28,123 nt of DNA, from assembly GCA_964343195.1 (NCBI GenBank), contig CAYFIR010000091.1:1-28123 (forward strand). Direction: 5' to 3'. Positions within the stretch are counted from its first letter, which is position 1; every line of letters starts with the position of its first letter. Origin of the DNA: CAYVAP01 sp964343195 (GTDB lineage: Bacteria > Bacteroidota > Bacteroidia > J057). Both the position numbers and the translations under genes were made by a program. Below the pieces are notes generated by a model, which worked only from the letters and a program-made list of their open reading frames with translations, was not told where the DNA came from and made no database searches. Below are positions 1 to 7,521 of this stretch, one piece after another.

Positions 1-37
1 TGTTGCAACCAACAATTTAATCAACTATGGGCCTTTT

Positions 38-358
38 TTACTTTAGACAACTCCTAGGAAAAGATGCGTAATAGACGCTTCGGTCCTTGAAAAAATTCTG
101 CTTGGCTTTCTGCATCTCCACGATGAAGCGCTCCCCTGACTCGGCCTGGCAATAGAGGTCAAAAATGGCCTTTCGATCCAGTTCATTGGCTGGGAGATGC
201 TCATTTTTCGAATAGCTGAGATCGGCAATGCGGTGCCGTTCAGGAAGGAGTTGATTCAGAAAGTCGATCAACAAATCCTTGTTCAATTCGCTGCCGAATA
301 GCTTCTTAAACCCAAAACCGGTCAGAGGGTCGATGTATTTATCCTTGAGTGCGCTCAT
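38..358 (-). pseudogene. Truncated Rpn-family PD-(D/E)XK nuclease/transposase remnant
   Basis: The 106 residues match the N-terminal part of the Rpn (recombination-promoting nuclease / PD-(D/E)XK transposase) family. Seen: the opening YIDPLTGFGFKKLFG, the LLIDFLNQLLP helix, then a nuclease-like core with D67 in IFDLYC and E81/Q83 in VEMQKAKQ, ending at DRSVYYASFP. Intact members are roughly 280-300 residues, so about two thirds is missing. After YYASFP the reading changes to unrelated RSCLK and stops, and the next 37 bases to the window edge give only short unrelated codons and another stop. This suggests a deletion or frameshift rather than a short functional protein. Such genes are abundant and often decayed in Bacteroidota genomes. 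The truncation is seen directly; the loss of function is inferred. Confidence 0.75.
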
Positions 359-564
359 GAGCTTACATCGTAGTGTCTGTAAAGATACGAGTCAGGGAGG
401 AAATGATCCCGCGGCAGCACGATTTTTTGGCAAAGGTGGTGCCATGATCCATCGAATTCAGTGGCGCTGGCTTCACTTGCGAAAGCAGCAAAATCAGTCT
501 CTCCATTTTTCCCTTCCCCAGCTTTGCGTATTTTCTTCCCAAAAACAAGCAACATCCAAGAACT

Positions 565-1278
565 ATGAAGAAGATCCTGCTATTCATCGCATTTGCTACG
601 GCTTCGGTTGCCCTGTCAGCCCAGAGTCTGTTGGGGGCATGGGAGCGCCTCGAAACCACCGGCGAGGGGCAAACCCTGCGTAATGTGGTCATCTTTGCTG
701 ATGGCTTCCAATCCTCAACCTGGTACGACGCTGAGACGGGAGCCTTCCTGAGCACCAATGGCGGTAGTTGGTCCCTGGATGGCAGCACCCTGACGGAAGG
801 AGTAGAATTTGATACCGAAAACGCTGAACGGGTCGGGACTGAATCTTCCTTTGAGATTACCCTCGCTGAAAACAAACTGATGCTCTCCGGCACCGATCAG
901 GTCTGGACACGGATCGACGACGGTACCCCCGGCGATCTGGCCGGAGCCTGGCTTATCTCGGGCCGCATGCGCGATGGTGAAATCCGCCCCATGGACACCA
1001 ATCGCCCCCGCAAGACCATGAAAATTCTCTCGGGAACCCGTTTTCAGTGGATTGCCTACAACACCGAGACGGGGGAGTTTTTTGGTACGGGTGGTGGTAC
1101 ATATACCACCGTCGATGGTACCTACACCGAGAACATCGGGTTCTTTTCCCGCGACAACAGCCGGGTCGGGGCCTCGCTGGAGTTTGACTACGAACTCAAG
1201 GACGGAGACTGGCACCACTCGGGCCTTAGCAGCCGGGGATCACCGATTTATGAGGTGTGGAGCAGGAGGGGAGAATAG
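565..1278 (+). CDS. Secreted protein with two tandem lipocalin-like domains
   Basis: The 237-residue protein begins with a signal peptide (MKKILLFIAFATASVALSAQ), so it is exported. The mature part is an internal duplication. Domain 1 (about 21-117) starts LLGAWERLE and ends QVWTRID; domain 2 (about 124-234) starts LAGAWLISG and ends YEVWSRR. Both contain a Y-(D/N)-x-ETG-x-F turn followed by a Gly-rich G-(S/T)-(W/Y) strand. The G-x-W opening and beta-rich pattern resemble small lipocalin/fatty-acid-binding-like secreted proteins annotated without function in Bacteroidota. I cannot assign a ligand or reaction. It faces away from the rpn remnant and has a 206-bp upstream region. A REP-like hairpin lies right after its stop. 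Confidence 0.85.
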   Translation: MKKILLFIAFATASVALSAQSLLGAWERLETTGEGQTLRNVVIFADGFQSSTWYDAETGAFLSTNGGSWSLDGSTLTEGVEFDTENAERVGTESSFEITLAENKLMLSGTDQVWTRIDDGTPGDLAGAWLISGRMRDGEIRPMDTNRPRKTMKILSGTRFQWIAYNTETGEFFGTGGGTYTTVDGTYTENIGFFSRDNSRVGASLEFDYELKDGDWHHSGLSSRGSPIYEVWSRRGE

Positions 1279-1280
1279 TT

Positions 1281-1313
1281 CGGAGTTTTCCGCTTCGCGG
1301 GATTTCGCTGCGC
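1281..1313 (+). repeat. REP-like hairpin element, copy 1
   Basis: Just after the stop of the preceding gene lies a small hairpin (CCGC-TTC-GCGG, 1290-1299) followed by GCGGGATTTCGCTG (1297-1310). The same 14-mer occurs inverted at 15438-15451, also next to a small G/C hairpin and also downstream of a gene. It is probably a dispersed repetitive extragenic element that may act as a weak terminator or mRNA 3' stabiliser; that role is inferred. Confidence 0.5.
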
Positions 1314-1443
1314 TAAACAGGGGGTAGCACATACAATTCGCTCGGATGAAAATAAAGCATTATGTAAGGAATTAATCCACTGGATGCTAACTAATTCCAT
1401 GAGGTGTATGTTAAAAGCTCTCAAACCATTAATCCGATAAGCA

Positions 1444-1836
1444 ATGGAAACCCGCCACTTCCTCACCCAGCTCCGATCCCGTCACTTTCACGAAGTACAG
1501 GATGCGCTGTTCTATTTTGGCGATCTCTTTGAATATGGACAACCCATCTCGGAGGAAGCGTACCTTGACCTTATCCGAGAGCTGACTGATCAGTTGATGA
1601 AGCCCTACATGGTCGGGAATCGCGCCGATTTTCTAGGGCTGCTGGAGTCGGCCTTTTACTCCAACAATCCCAATGGCAGCATCAGCACTGAGACGCTGGT
1701 GGAAGCGGTAACCTATATCGCCAAGACGAAAGATGAGCGATTCAAAGGAATTTTGGCACCTCTTTCCCACCATCCGCGATTGAAGCCTGTCCTGAAAGCG
1801 TATTTTTCCGAAATTGGACATCCCTTACCAGACTAA
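1444..1836 (+). CDS. Hypothetical protein, small and soluble
   Basis: A 130-residue protein that I do not recognise. It has no signal peptide and no membrane segment, and appears mostly alpha-helical (helices around residues 15-30, 36-60 and 80-100). The sequence is rich in aromatic residues near the N-terminus (EVQDALFYFGDLFEYG). It begins with ATG at 1444, after a 165-bp gap, and is followed only 15 bp downstream by the DinB-like gene on the same strand, so the two are probably co-transcribed. Nothing in it indicates an enzyme. The coding call rests on normal codon use, an uninterrupted frame and the tight spacing to the next gene. Confidence 0.7.
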   Translation: METRHFLTQLRSRHFHEVQDALFYFGDLFEYGQPISEEAYLDLIRELTDQLMKPYMVGNRADFLGLLESAFYSNNPNGSISTETLVEAVTYIAKTKDERFKGILAPLSHHPRLKPVLKAYFSEIGHPLPD

Positions 1837-1851
1837 ACCGGACAGCAATAC

Positions 1852-2364
1852 ATGAGTCAAGTTTCCCTCCTACTGAGCCAGACCAAAGATGCCTATGATT
1901 GGGTAAATAAGCTGATTGAGCCGATACCTGAACGGAAGTGGGACGAGATTCCGGAGGGAATAGATTCTAGCGTTACCTGGCAGGTGGGGCACCTCCTGGT
2001 GAGCCTCTACTTTCACTCCATTATGTCCATCAAGGGGCATCAAATGGACATTTTACAGCAGGTTCCCATGAAGGATTACAGTCGATGGTTCACCAAGGCT
2101 GCCCCTCACAGCTCGGTTGGAAAAACCGACTCCGACCACCTGAAACGGCACCTGGAACTGGTGCAACACAAATCTCTGGAAATCATCGCCGGTTTGCGCC
2201 GGGAGCACCTGGATGATCCTTTGGAACCGCTTCAGACCCCCAATCCCATGGCCAAGGTAAAATTTGAGGCCATCGACTGGAATATCAAGCATACGATGTG
2301 GCACTGTGGGCAGCTGGCCATCCTCAGGCGGCACTGGGTGGGCAGAGTTGATTTTGGGTTGTAG
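1852..2364 (+). CDS. DinB-like metal-binding protein
   Basis: The 170-residue protein fits the DinB/YfiT four-helix-bundle superfamily in length and layout. The expected metal-ligand histidines are visible: H47 in TWQVGHLL and the H-x3-H pair H147/H151 in IKHTMWHCGQL near the C-terminus. The family includes nickel- or zinc-binding putative thiol transferases and stress-induced proteins; the reaction of this member is unknown. No signal peptide, so it is cytoplasmic. It follows the 130-residue hypothetical gene by 15 bp. It shows no visible link to the glucan cluster, which lies on the other strand beyond a terminator. Confidence 0.85.
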   Translation: MSQVSLLLSQTKDAYDWVNKLIEPIPERKWDEIPEGIDSSVTWQVGHLLVSLYFHSIMSIKGHQMDILQQVPMKDYSRWFTKAAPHSSVGKTDSDHLKRHLELVQHKSLEIIAGLRREHLDDPLEPLQTPNPMAKVKFEAIDWNIKHTMWHCGQLAILRRHWVGRVDFGL

Positions 2365-2604
2365 CTCCAACTCTTCCAACAGTTGGTTAGCAGGAAGGCT
2401 CTTTCATCTCAGGAATTCCAGCCCAATAAGTGGCATATTCAAACTCCCGCATTCATTAGTATCGTCACCTCCAGGACAATCGCAAGAAAGGATAAAAGAA
2501 ATAGCTCGACCCGGAAGGGTCGGACCTTGCGATCACCTTGAATGGAGAGCAAGGCTTCCATTTTACTCCTTTCAACGCCTTTTTAGAAATCCCCATAACC
2601 CCAC
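2365..2604. other. Intergenic region with a GNRA-like hairpin
   Basis: With the terminator at 2605-2640, this 310-bp gap between the convergent DinB-like and T9SS genes holds no credible gene. At 2507-2522 there is a perfect 6-bp hairpin CGACCC-GGAA-GGGTCG with a GNRA-type loop. It has no U-run after it on either strand, so it is more likely a small repeat or mRNA-end structure than a terminator. Confidence 0.5.
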
Positions 2605-2640
2605 AAAAAAAATCGGTGCAGGAAACCTGCACCGATTTTT
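2605..2640 (-). terminator. Bidirectional intrinsic terminator
   Basis: A perfect stem AATCGGTGCAGG / CCTGCACCGATT (2611-2622 with 2626-2637) closes on a 3-nt AAA loop and is extended by flanking A:T pairs. Read on the minus strand the hairpin is followed by a run of eight T, 35 bp after the stop of the T9SS gene. On the plus strand it is followed by five T, so it can also stop transcription coming from the DinB-like gene. Confidence 0.9.
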
Positions 2641-2674
2641 CATAGATCGTGCCTGAGGCACTTGTTAGTCATAT

Positions 2675-5600
2675 CTACCTGCGAACGGTTACCTTCTGGC
2701 GGAAGATGCCCTCTTTGCTTTCCAGCAGGAAGAGGTACATGCCATTGGGCAGGTCTCCGAGCTCTACCACGTTGGTCAGGCTCTGCACCGTTGTCTGCTT
2801 GACCAGACGGCCATTCAGGTCATACAGGCTCACCCGTACAGGCTGCATGGGCAGGGCTTCAAACTGTACCGTCAGTTGGTCCTGGGCAGGGTTGGGATAC
2901 ACGGCGATGCCATCCTCTACGAATGAAACCGAGGTGATCACGACCCCACTGGAGTCGCCGAAGGAAACATTGTCCCAGTAGAAGGTCTGCTCCCCGGCTG
3001 CTGATCCTTCGACTCCAAAATTGAAGAAGATCGTAGCCTTGTCATAGGTCGCATTGGGATCGAAGGCAGGGGTGCCATCCACCTGGTTGGCGAAATCAAA
3101 CACCAGGTATTCCCAGCCCTGCGCCACATTGGTGGTGTCTTCGGTCTCGACACTGATGCCCGCACTGCCGGAATTCTCCACTTTCAGGCGTACAGGAATA
3201 TTGGCATCGGGCGACCAGACAGCTACGGACATTTTGGTCTCGGTGGCGGTAAACGGAATGGGGTTGGCCAATCCAAATTCCCCTACCACTGTTCCGGCAA
3301 AGGTCGCTGAACCAGCCCCTCTGATGGTTTGCACCACCTGATTGGCAGCGTTGGTAGGATCGATGACGATCTGAGAGAAGGTTCCTTCAAAGTCCGCCAG
3401 GTCATAATCCCCGAGGGCAGGATCCTCAAAAGTGATCGGCAGATCGGGCTTCAGCGTGGGGATGACCGAGTCGATGAAGGTGACATCATCCCAGTAATAG
3501 GTCTTGGCTCCGGCGGTAGCACCATCTACTCCGAAGTTGAAGAAGATGATCGCCTTGTCGTATACCTGAGTAGTATCTACAGCGCCACCAGCGGCAGGAG
3601 TCGCAAAGTTGAAGGTCAGGGTCTCCCACTGACTCGCTACCGTCGTAAACGTCTCTGCCTCGGAGTTGATGGAACTGAGGGCAGAGTTTTCCACCTTGAG
3701 TCTGACCGGGATATTGGCATCAGGAGACCAGACCCTCACGGTCATACGGGTCTTCTCGGTAGCAAATGGGACAGGACTGGCCAGCCCCTGAGCACCTATG
3801 ACGGTACCTGCAAAAGTAGCGGCTCCAGCGCCCTTGGTGGTTTCGGCCACGGTGTTACTGGCGTCAGTAGGATCGACAACCAACTGGGTGAAGGTTCCTT
3901 CAAAATCTCCCAGGTTGTAATCTCCGAGGGCAGGATCTTCAAAGGTGACCGGCAGCGTAGGCTGTATCACCTCGATGGCAGAGTCATCAAAGGTGACATC
4001 ATCCCAGTAGTAAGTCTTGTCTCCTCCGGCGGTAGGCCCATCTACTCCAAAGTTGAAGAAGACGATGATCTTGCCATAGGTCTCATTGAGATCCAGACCT
4101 GGTGCTCCAGCAGGAGGCGTCAGGAAGTTAAAGGTCAGGTTTTCCCACTGACCAGCTACAGTCGTAGTCGCCTCAGCTTCGGCAAAAATTTGGTCCGTGA
4201 ACCGGTTCTCTACCTTGATGCGCACGGGGATGTTGGCATCGGGCGACCAGACCCGCATTTCCAGTCGGGACTTTTCGAGGGTGAATGGAATGTCATTTTC
4301 CAGGCCGTCAGCACCCGCCACAGTCCCCGCAAAATCCTGGGCACCGGCCCCCTTGATGGTTTGTGCCACCATGTTGGCAGGGTCAGTAGGGTCCTGGACG
4401 ATTTGCGAAGCAGTACCCGCAAAGTCGGCGAGGTTGTAGTCCACGACAGTGTCTTCAAACGTGATCGGCAGGTCAGGCTTGGGCGGAGGAGGTACGCATA
4501 CGGTGTTGAATAGCACCTGTATGTCGTTGGGGCTCAACTGCCAGTTGCCGCCAAAGGATTGCTTGCTCCACAGCACATTCAGCGTGACGGTATCAGGGGG
4601 CGTTCCGGTCCAGGTAAGGTCGCGGCTGATTTGCCCCGCTACAGAAAAGTCCTCTGCTCCTACAGCAGCTCCACTTCCTCCATTCACCAGTAGAAAATCA
4701 ACAGAATCCGAATTCGCAGACTCTATGGTGACCTTCATGGACTGGGGACCAGTATTCTCGATGGTCAGGAAGATTGCAGAAGGAACTTCCGCAGGAATTC
4801 CGAGGTGGAAGACCTCGGTGTTGCAGTACTCGGGAAGCGGTAGAGGCACCGCTGAGTCCACAAAGGTTACGTCGTCCCAGTAGTAGGTTTTGGCTCCGGC
4901 GGTCTGGCCAGACACACCAAAGTTGAAGAACATGCTCACCTTGTCGTAGGTGCTGCTGAAGTTGATGGCGGGGGTGTTGGCAGAGTTGTTATTGAAGTCA
5001 AACTCCAGGGTTTCCCACATCCCGGCCATGGTCGTCATGGCATCCGTCTCCACACTGATGTTGCCATCGTCAGCGTTTTCGACCTTCATTTTTACCACAA
5101 TACCCGAGTCGGGCGACCATACCCTCGCGCGCATGCGGGTCTTGGTGGGAGTAAAGGGAATCGCAGCCTCTAGTCCGTCATTCCCGGCGGTCGTCCCGGC
5201 AAAATCCTGGGCGGTAGCGCCTTTGACAGACTCTACCACCAGGTTGGCAGCGTTGGTAGGATCGACGACGATCTGTGAGGCGTTTCCACCAAAATCTCCG
5301 AGGTTATAGTCAACCGTAGCCGTATCCTCAAAGGTGAGGGGCAGGTCGGGCTTGGCCTTGCCTACAGGAGCTGCGAAGTCCACATCATCCCAGTAGTAAG
5401 TCTTGGCTCCCGCAGTAGCTCCATCGGTACCAAAGTTGAAGAAGATCACGACTTTGTCATAGGTAGCGTTTAGATCCAGCGGTGCAGAGACGCTGTTGCT
5501 GAAGTCAAACTCCAGGGTTTCCCACATCCCAGCCATGGTGGTAGTGTCTTCTGCCTCGACGAAAATGCCGCCATTGCCGGTGTTCTCGACCTTCATCCTG

Positions 5601-7159
5601 ACCGGAATACCTGCATCCGGAGACCAGACACGCGCGGTCACGCGGGTTGCATTGGAGGCAAAGGGCAGTGGGCTGGCCAGTCCGGCGTCGCTGGCGATGG
5701 TGCCTGCGGTAGCCTGCGCTCCACTTCCCTTATCGGTCTGAACTACCAGATTGCTGGAGTTGGTAGGATCCACGACAATCTGCGAAGCATTGCCATTGAA
5801 GTCCACGAGGTCGTAGTCCACTGTAGCGGTGTCTTCGAAGGTAATGGGCAGGTCCGGCTTCACCTTGGCCACTGCACAGCTGCTGTTAAACAGCACCTTG
5901 AAATCGGTGGGGCTAAACTGCCAGTTACCGCCAAGGGAGAGCTTGCTCCACAGGATATTCAACGTAACAGTATCGGGCGGAGTCGCCGCCCAGGTCAGGT
6001 CTATGCTGATCTGTCCGGGGACAGAGAAGTCCTTGGGGCCTACAGCCGCACCACTGGCGAAGGGAATCACCAGTTCATCCACCGTGTCAGCTGGCTGCAC
6101 AGACTCCACGGTTACCCTCATGGATTGGGTGCCGGTGTTTTGCACGGTCAGGAAGATCGATGAATTGACCTCCACAGGGTTCATCATGTGGAAAACCTGC
6201 GTATCGCAATAAGCAGGTAGCGGTGGGGTCGTCACAGTATTCACGAACTCGATGTCGTCCCAGTAGTAGGTCTTGGCTCCCGCTGTAGCCCCATCGGTAC
6301 CAAAGTTGAAGAAGATGGTCACCTTGTCGTAGGTACTGTCCAGGTTGAGGGCCGGAGTGCTCGTTACATTGTTCAGAAAGTCAAACTCCAGGGTTTCCCA
6401 CATCCCGGCCATGGTCGTCATGGCTTCGGTCTCCACACTGGTGGCTCCGAAGGCAGAGTTTTCTACCTTGAGCCGAACCGGGATGCCGGCATCGGGGGAC
6501 CATACCCTGACGGTCATTTTGGTCTTGCCCATGGCAAAAGGTACAGGGTTTACCAGGCCGGAGTCACCGGCGGTAGTTCCTGCAAAAAATGCCGCAGTAG
6601 CTCCCTTGAGGGTCTCGACAACAAGGTTGGTCGGATCTGTGGGATCGACGACAATTTGAGAACTGGTTCCATTGAAGTCGTTTAGTTCGTACTCCACGGT
6701 AGCCGTGTCTTCAAATGTGATGGGCAGATCTGGCATCATCTTTCCTGTCACTGCGCAAGACGCCGTAAAGGGGATCTTCACGTCGGTCGGGCTCAACTGC
6801 CAGTTGCCGCCAAAAGATTGTTTGCTCCAGAGCACGTTCAGGACGACAGTGTCCGGAGGTGTACCTGTCCAGCTCAGTTCCTGGCTGATCTGCCCCGGTA
6901 CAGAGGTATTCTGCGTTCCCAGAGCCGCACCGCTGCCGCCGGTGATCAGCAGCAGGTCCATGCTGTCAGCCGGAATGGCCGACTCGATGGTGACCTCCAT
7001 GGTCGAGGCACCCGTATTTTCGATGGTCAGGAAAACGCCCGAGTTCACCTCGGCGGCGATTCCCAGATGTCTGAACTCGCCTCCACAATAGGAAGATTGT
7101 TGTCCATAGCCCCAGAGCGAGGCCATGAGCACCAACAGTAGTAGTAGGGTCTTTTTCAT
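2675..7159 (-). CDS. T9SS-secreted multimodular glycan-binding-like protein
   Basis: A 1494-residue secreted protein with no recognisable catalytic domain. The start is taken at MKKTLLLLLVLMASLWGYGQ, a clear signal peptide; an in-frame ATG 15 codons upstream would add a hydrophilic leader and run through a 5' hairpin. Two repeat types are visible. Module A (about 110 residues, opening YC...FH and ending in C) lies at about 24-135, 317-428 and 778-887. Module B (about 165 residues, opening LPITFED and closing YYWDDV.F) lies at about 143-308, 434-596, 604-768, 894-1060, 1067-1232 and 1238-1402. The order is A-B-A-B-B-A-B-B-B. Residues 1417-1494 form a type-A T9SS sorting domain (AVYPNPAQDQ ... 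GMYLFLLE ... RQKVTVRR). Beta-sandwich, CBM-like folds are inferred. Its place after the regulator suggests a surface or released beta-glucan binder. Confidence 0.9.
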   Translation of the reverse strand: MKKTLLLLLVLMASLWGYGQQSSYCGGEFRHLGIAAEVNSGVFLTIENTGASTMEVTIESAIPADSMDLLLITGGSGAALGTQNTSVPGQISQELSWTGTPPDTVVLNVLWSKQSFGGNWQLSPTDVKIPFTASCAVTGKMMPDLPITFEDTATVEYELNDFNGTSSQIVVDPTDPTNLVVETLKGATAAFFAGTTAGDSGLVNPVPFAMGKTKMTVRVWSPDAGIPVRLKVENSAFGATSVETEAMTTMAGMWETLEFDFLNNVTSTPALNLDSTYDKVTIFFNFGTDGATAGAKTYYWDDIEFVNTVTTPPLPAYCDTQVFHMMNPVEVNSSIFLTVQNTGTQSMRVTVESVQPADTVDELVIPFASGAAVGPKDFSVPGQISIDLTWAATPPDTVTLNILWSKLSLGGNWQFSPTDFKVLFNSSCAVAKVKPDLPITFEDTATVDYDLVDFNGNASQIVVDPTNSSNLVVQTDKGSGAQATAGTIASDAGLASPLPFASNATRVTARVWSPDAGIPVRMKVENTGNGGIFVEAEDTTTMAGMWETLEFDFSNSVSAPLDLNATYDKVVIFFNFGTDGATAGAKTYYWDDVDFAAPVGKAKPDLPLTFEDTATVDYNLGDFGGNASQIVVDPTNAANLVVESVKGATAQDFAGTTAGNDGLEAAIPFTPTKTRMRARVWSPDSGIVVKMKVENADDGNISVETDAMTTMAGMWETLEFDFNNNSANTPAINFSSTYDKVSMFFNFGVSGQTAGAKTYYWDDVTFVDSAVPLPLPEYCNTEVFHLGIPAEVPSAIFLTIENTGPQSMKVTIESANSDSVDFLLVNGGSGAAVGAEDFSVAGQISRDLTWTGTPPDTVTLNVLWSKQSFGGNWQLSPNDIQVLFNTVCVPPPPKPDLPITFEDTVVDYNLADFAGTASQIVQDPTDPANMVAQTIKGAGAQDFAGTVAGADGLENDIPFTLEKSRLEMRVWSPDANIPVRIKVENRFTDQIFAEAEATTTVAGQWENLTFNFLTPPAGAPGLDLNETYGKIIVFFNFGVDGPTAGGDKTYYWDDVTFDDSAIEVIQPTLPVTFEDPALGDYNLGDFEGTFTQLVVDPTDASNTVAETTKGAGAATFAGTVIGAQGLASPVPFATEKTRMTVRVWSPDANIPVRLKVENSALSSINSEAETFTTVASQWETLTFNFATPAAGGAVDTTQVYDKAIIFFNFGVDGATAGAKTYYWDDVTFIDSVIPTLKPDLPITFEDPALGDYDLADFEGTFSQIVIDPTNAANQVVQTIRGAGSATFAGTVVGEFGLANPIPFTATETKMSVAVWSPDANIPVRLKVENSGSAGISVETEDTTNVAQGWEYLVFDFANQVDGTPAFDPNATYDKATIFFNFGVEGSAAGEQTFYWDNVSFGDSSGVVITSVSFVEDGIAVYPNPAQDQLTVQFEALPMQPVRVSLYDLNGRLVKQTTVQSLTNVVELGDLPNGMYLFLLESKEGIFRQKVTVRR
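2954..6733 (-). repeat. Six coding repeats of about 0.5 kb (module B)
   Basis: Six copies of a unit of roughly 490-500 bp encode the LPITFED...YYWDDV module; three module-A copies of about 340 bp are interspersed. Near-identical stretches such as MAGMWETLEFDF and FFNFG.DG.TAGAKTYYWDD recur. The first three B copies resemble each other most, and the last two share EDPALGDY. This indicates growth by internal duplication, and the region could vary in copy number or be mis-assembled. Confidence 0.85.
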
Positions 7160-7521
7160 GTGTAAATGAATTTGGTTTACGAATCCAACTTGATGGATTC
7201 GCATTGATTAGAAACAAAAGTCTTTTGGAGAATAACTGCCAATCTGCCTGTAAGTTTCCTGCTCAGAGGCTATTTGCACAGCTTATCCTATCTACAACTT
7301 AACTACCTCATTGCAGAAAGAATACCCCCTAGCCCTTATAATTACAGCCTGTATAGTCATTGTTATACCGTGACCCGAGCCATGAAAAAATAAAAGCAAC
7401 AAGTAGATTGAGTGTATGCTGGACTCTGAACAGGGTTAGGGAAAAATCAGGCTGAGACCTGTTCCTCAACTCGAAAAATTCTTCCATACCTGAGCTTTTC
7501 AGGCCAGTACCTTTCCCTTCA
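7160..7521 (-). promoter_or_regulatory. Leader/promoter region of the T9SS gene
   Basis: A 362-bp gap between the regulator and the T9SS gene, with no credible gene. It holds an 8-bp perfect hairpin CGAATCCA-N6-TGGATTCG at 7180-7201, only 20 bp upstream of the start codon. It also holds an inverted repeat GTATA...TATAC at 7351-7368 and a minor CCTGA-N5-TCAGG hairpin at 7489-7503 after the regulator stop. I could not find a convincing Bacteroidota -7 box (TAnnTTTG). The length suggests that the T9SS gene has its own promoter. Confidence 0.5.
7351..7368. promoter_or_regulatory. Inverted repeat GTATA-N8-TATAC, candidate operator 1
   Basis: GTATAGTCATTGTTATAC is an imperfect palindrome 192 bp upstream of the T9SS gene start. 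A closely similar site (27107-27125) lies upstream of the first gene of the glucan operon. Both contain ATTG, then one base, then TATAC. A binding site for the LuxR-type regulator encoded at 7522-10215 is an inference. Confidence 0.4.

Noticed and set aside
3329..4513. Plus-strand open frame of 394 codons
   Set aside because: It lies antisense inside the repeats of the T9SS gene, its sequence is low-complexity shadow of those repeats, and no domain or signal is seen.
2954..6733. Regular repeats as a CRISPR array
   Set aside because: Units are about 0.5 kb, coding, in frame and diverged at codon level; no short direct repeats with unique spacers.
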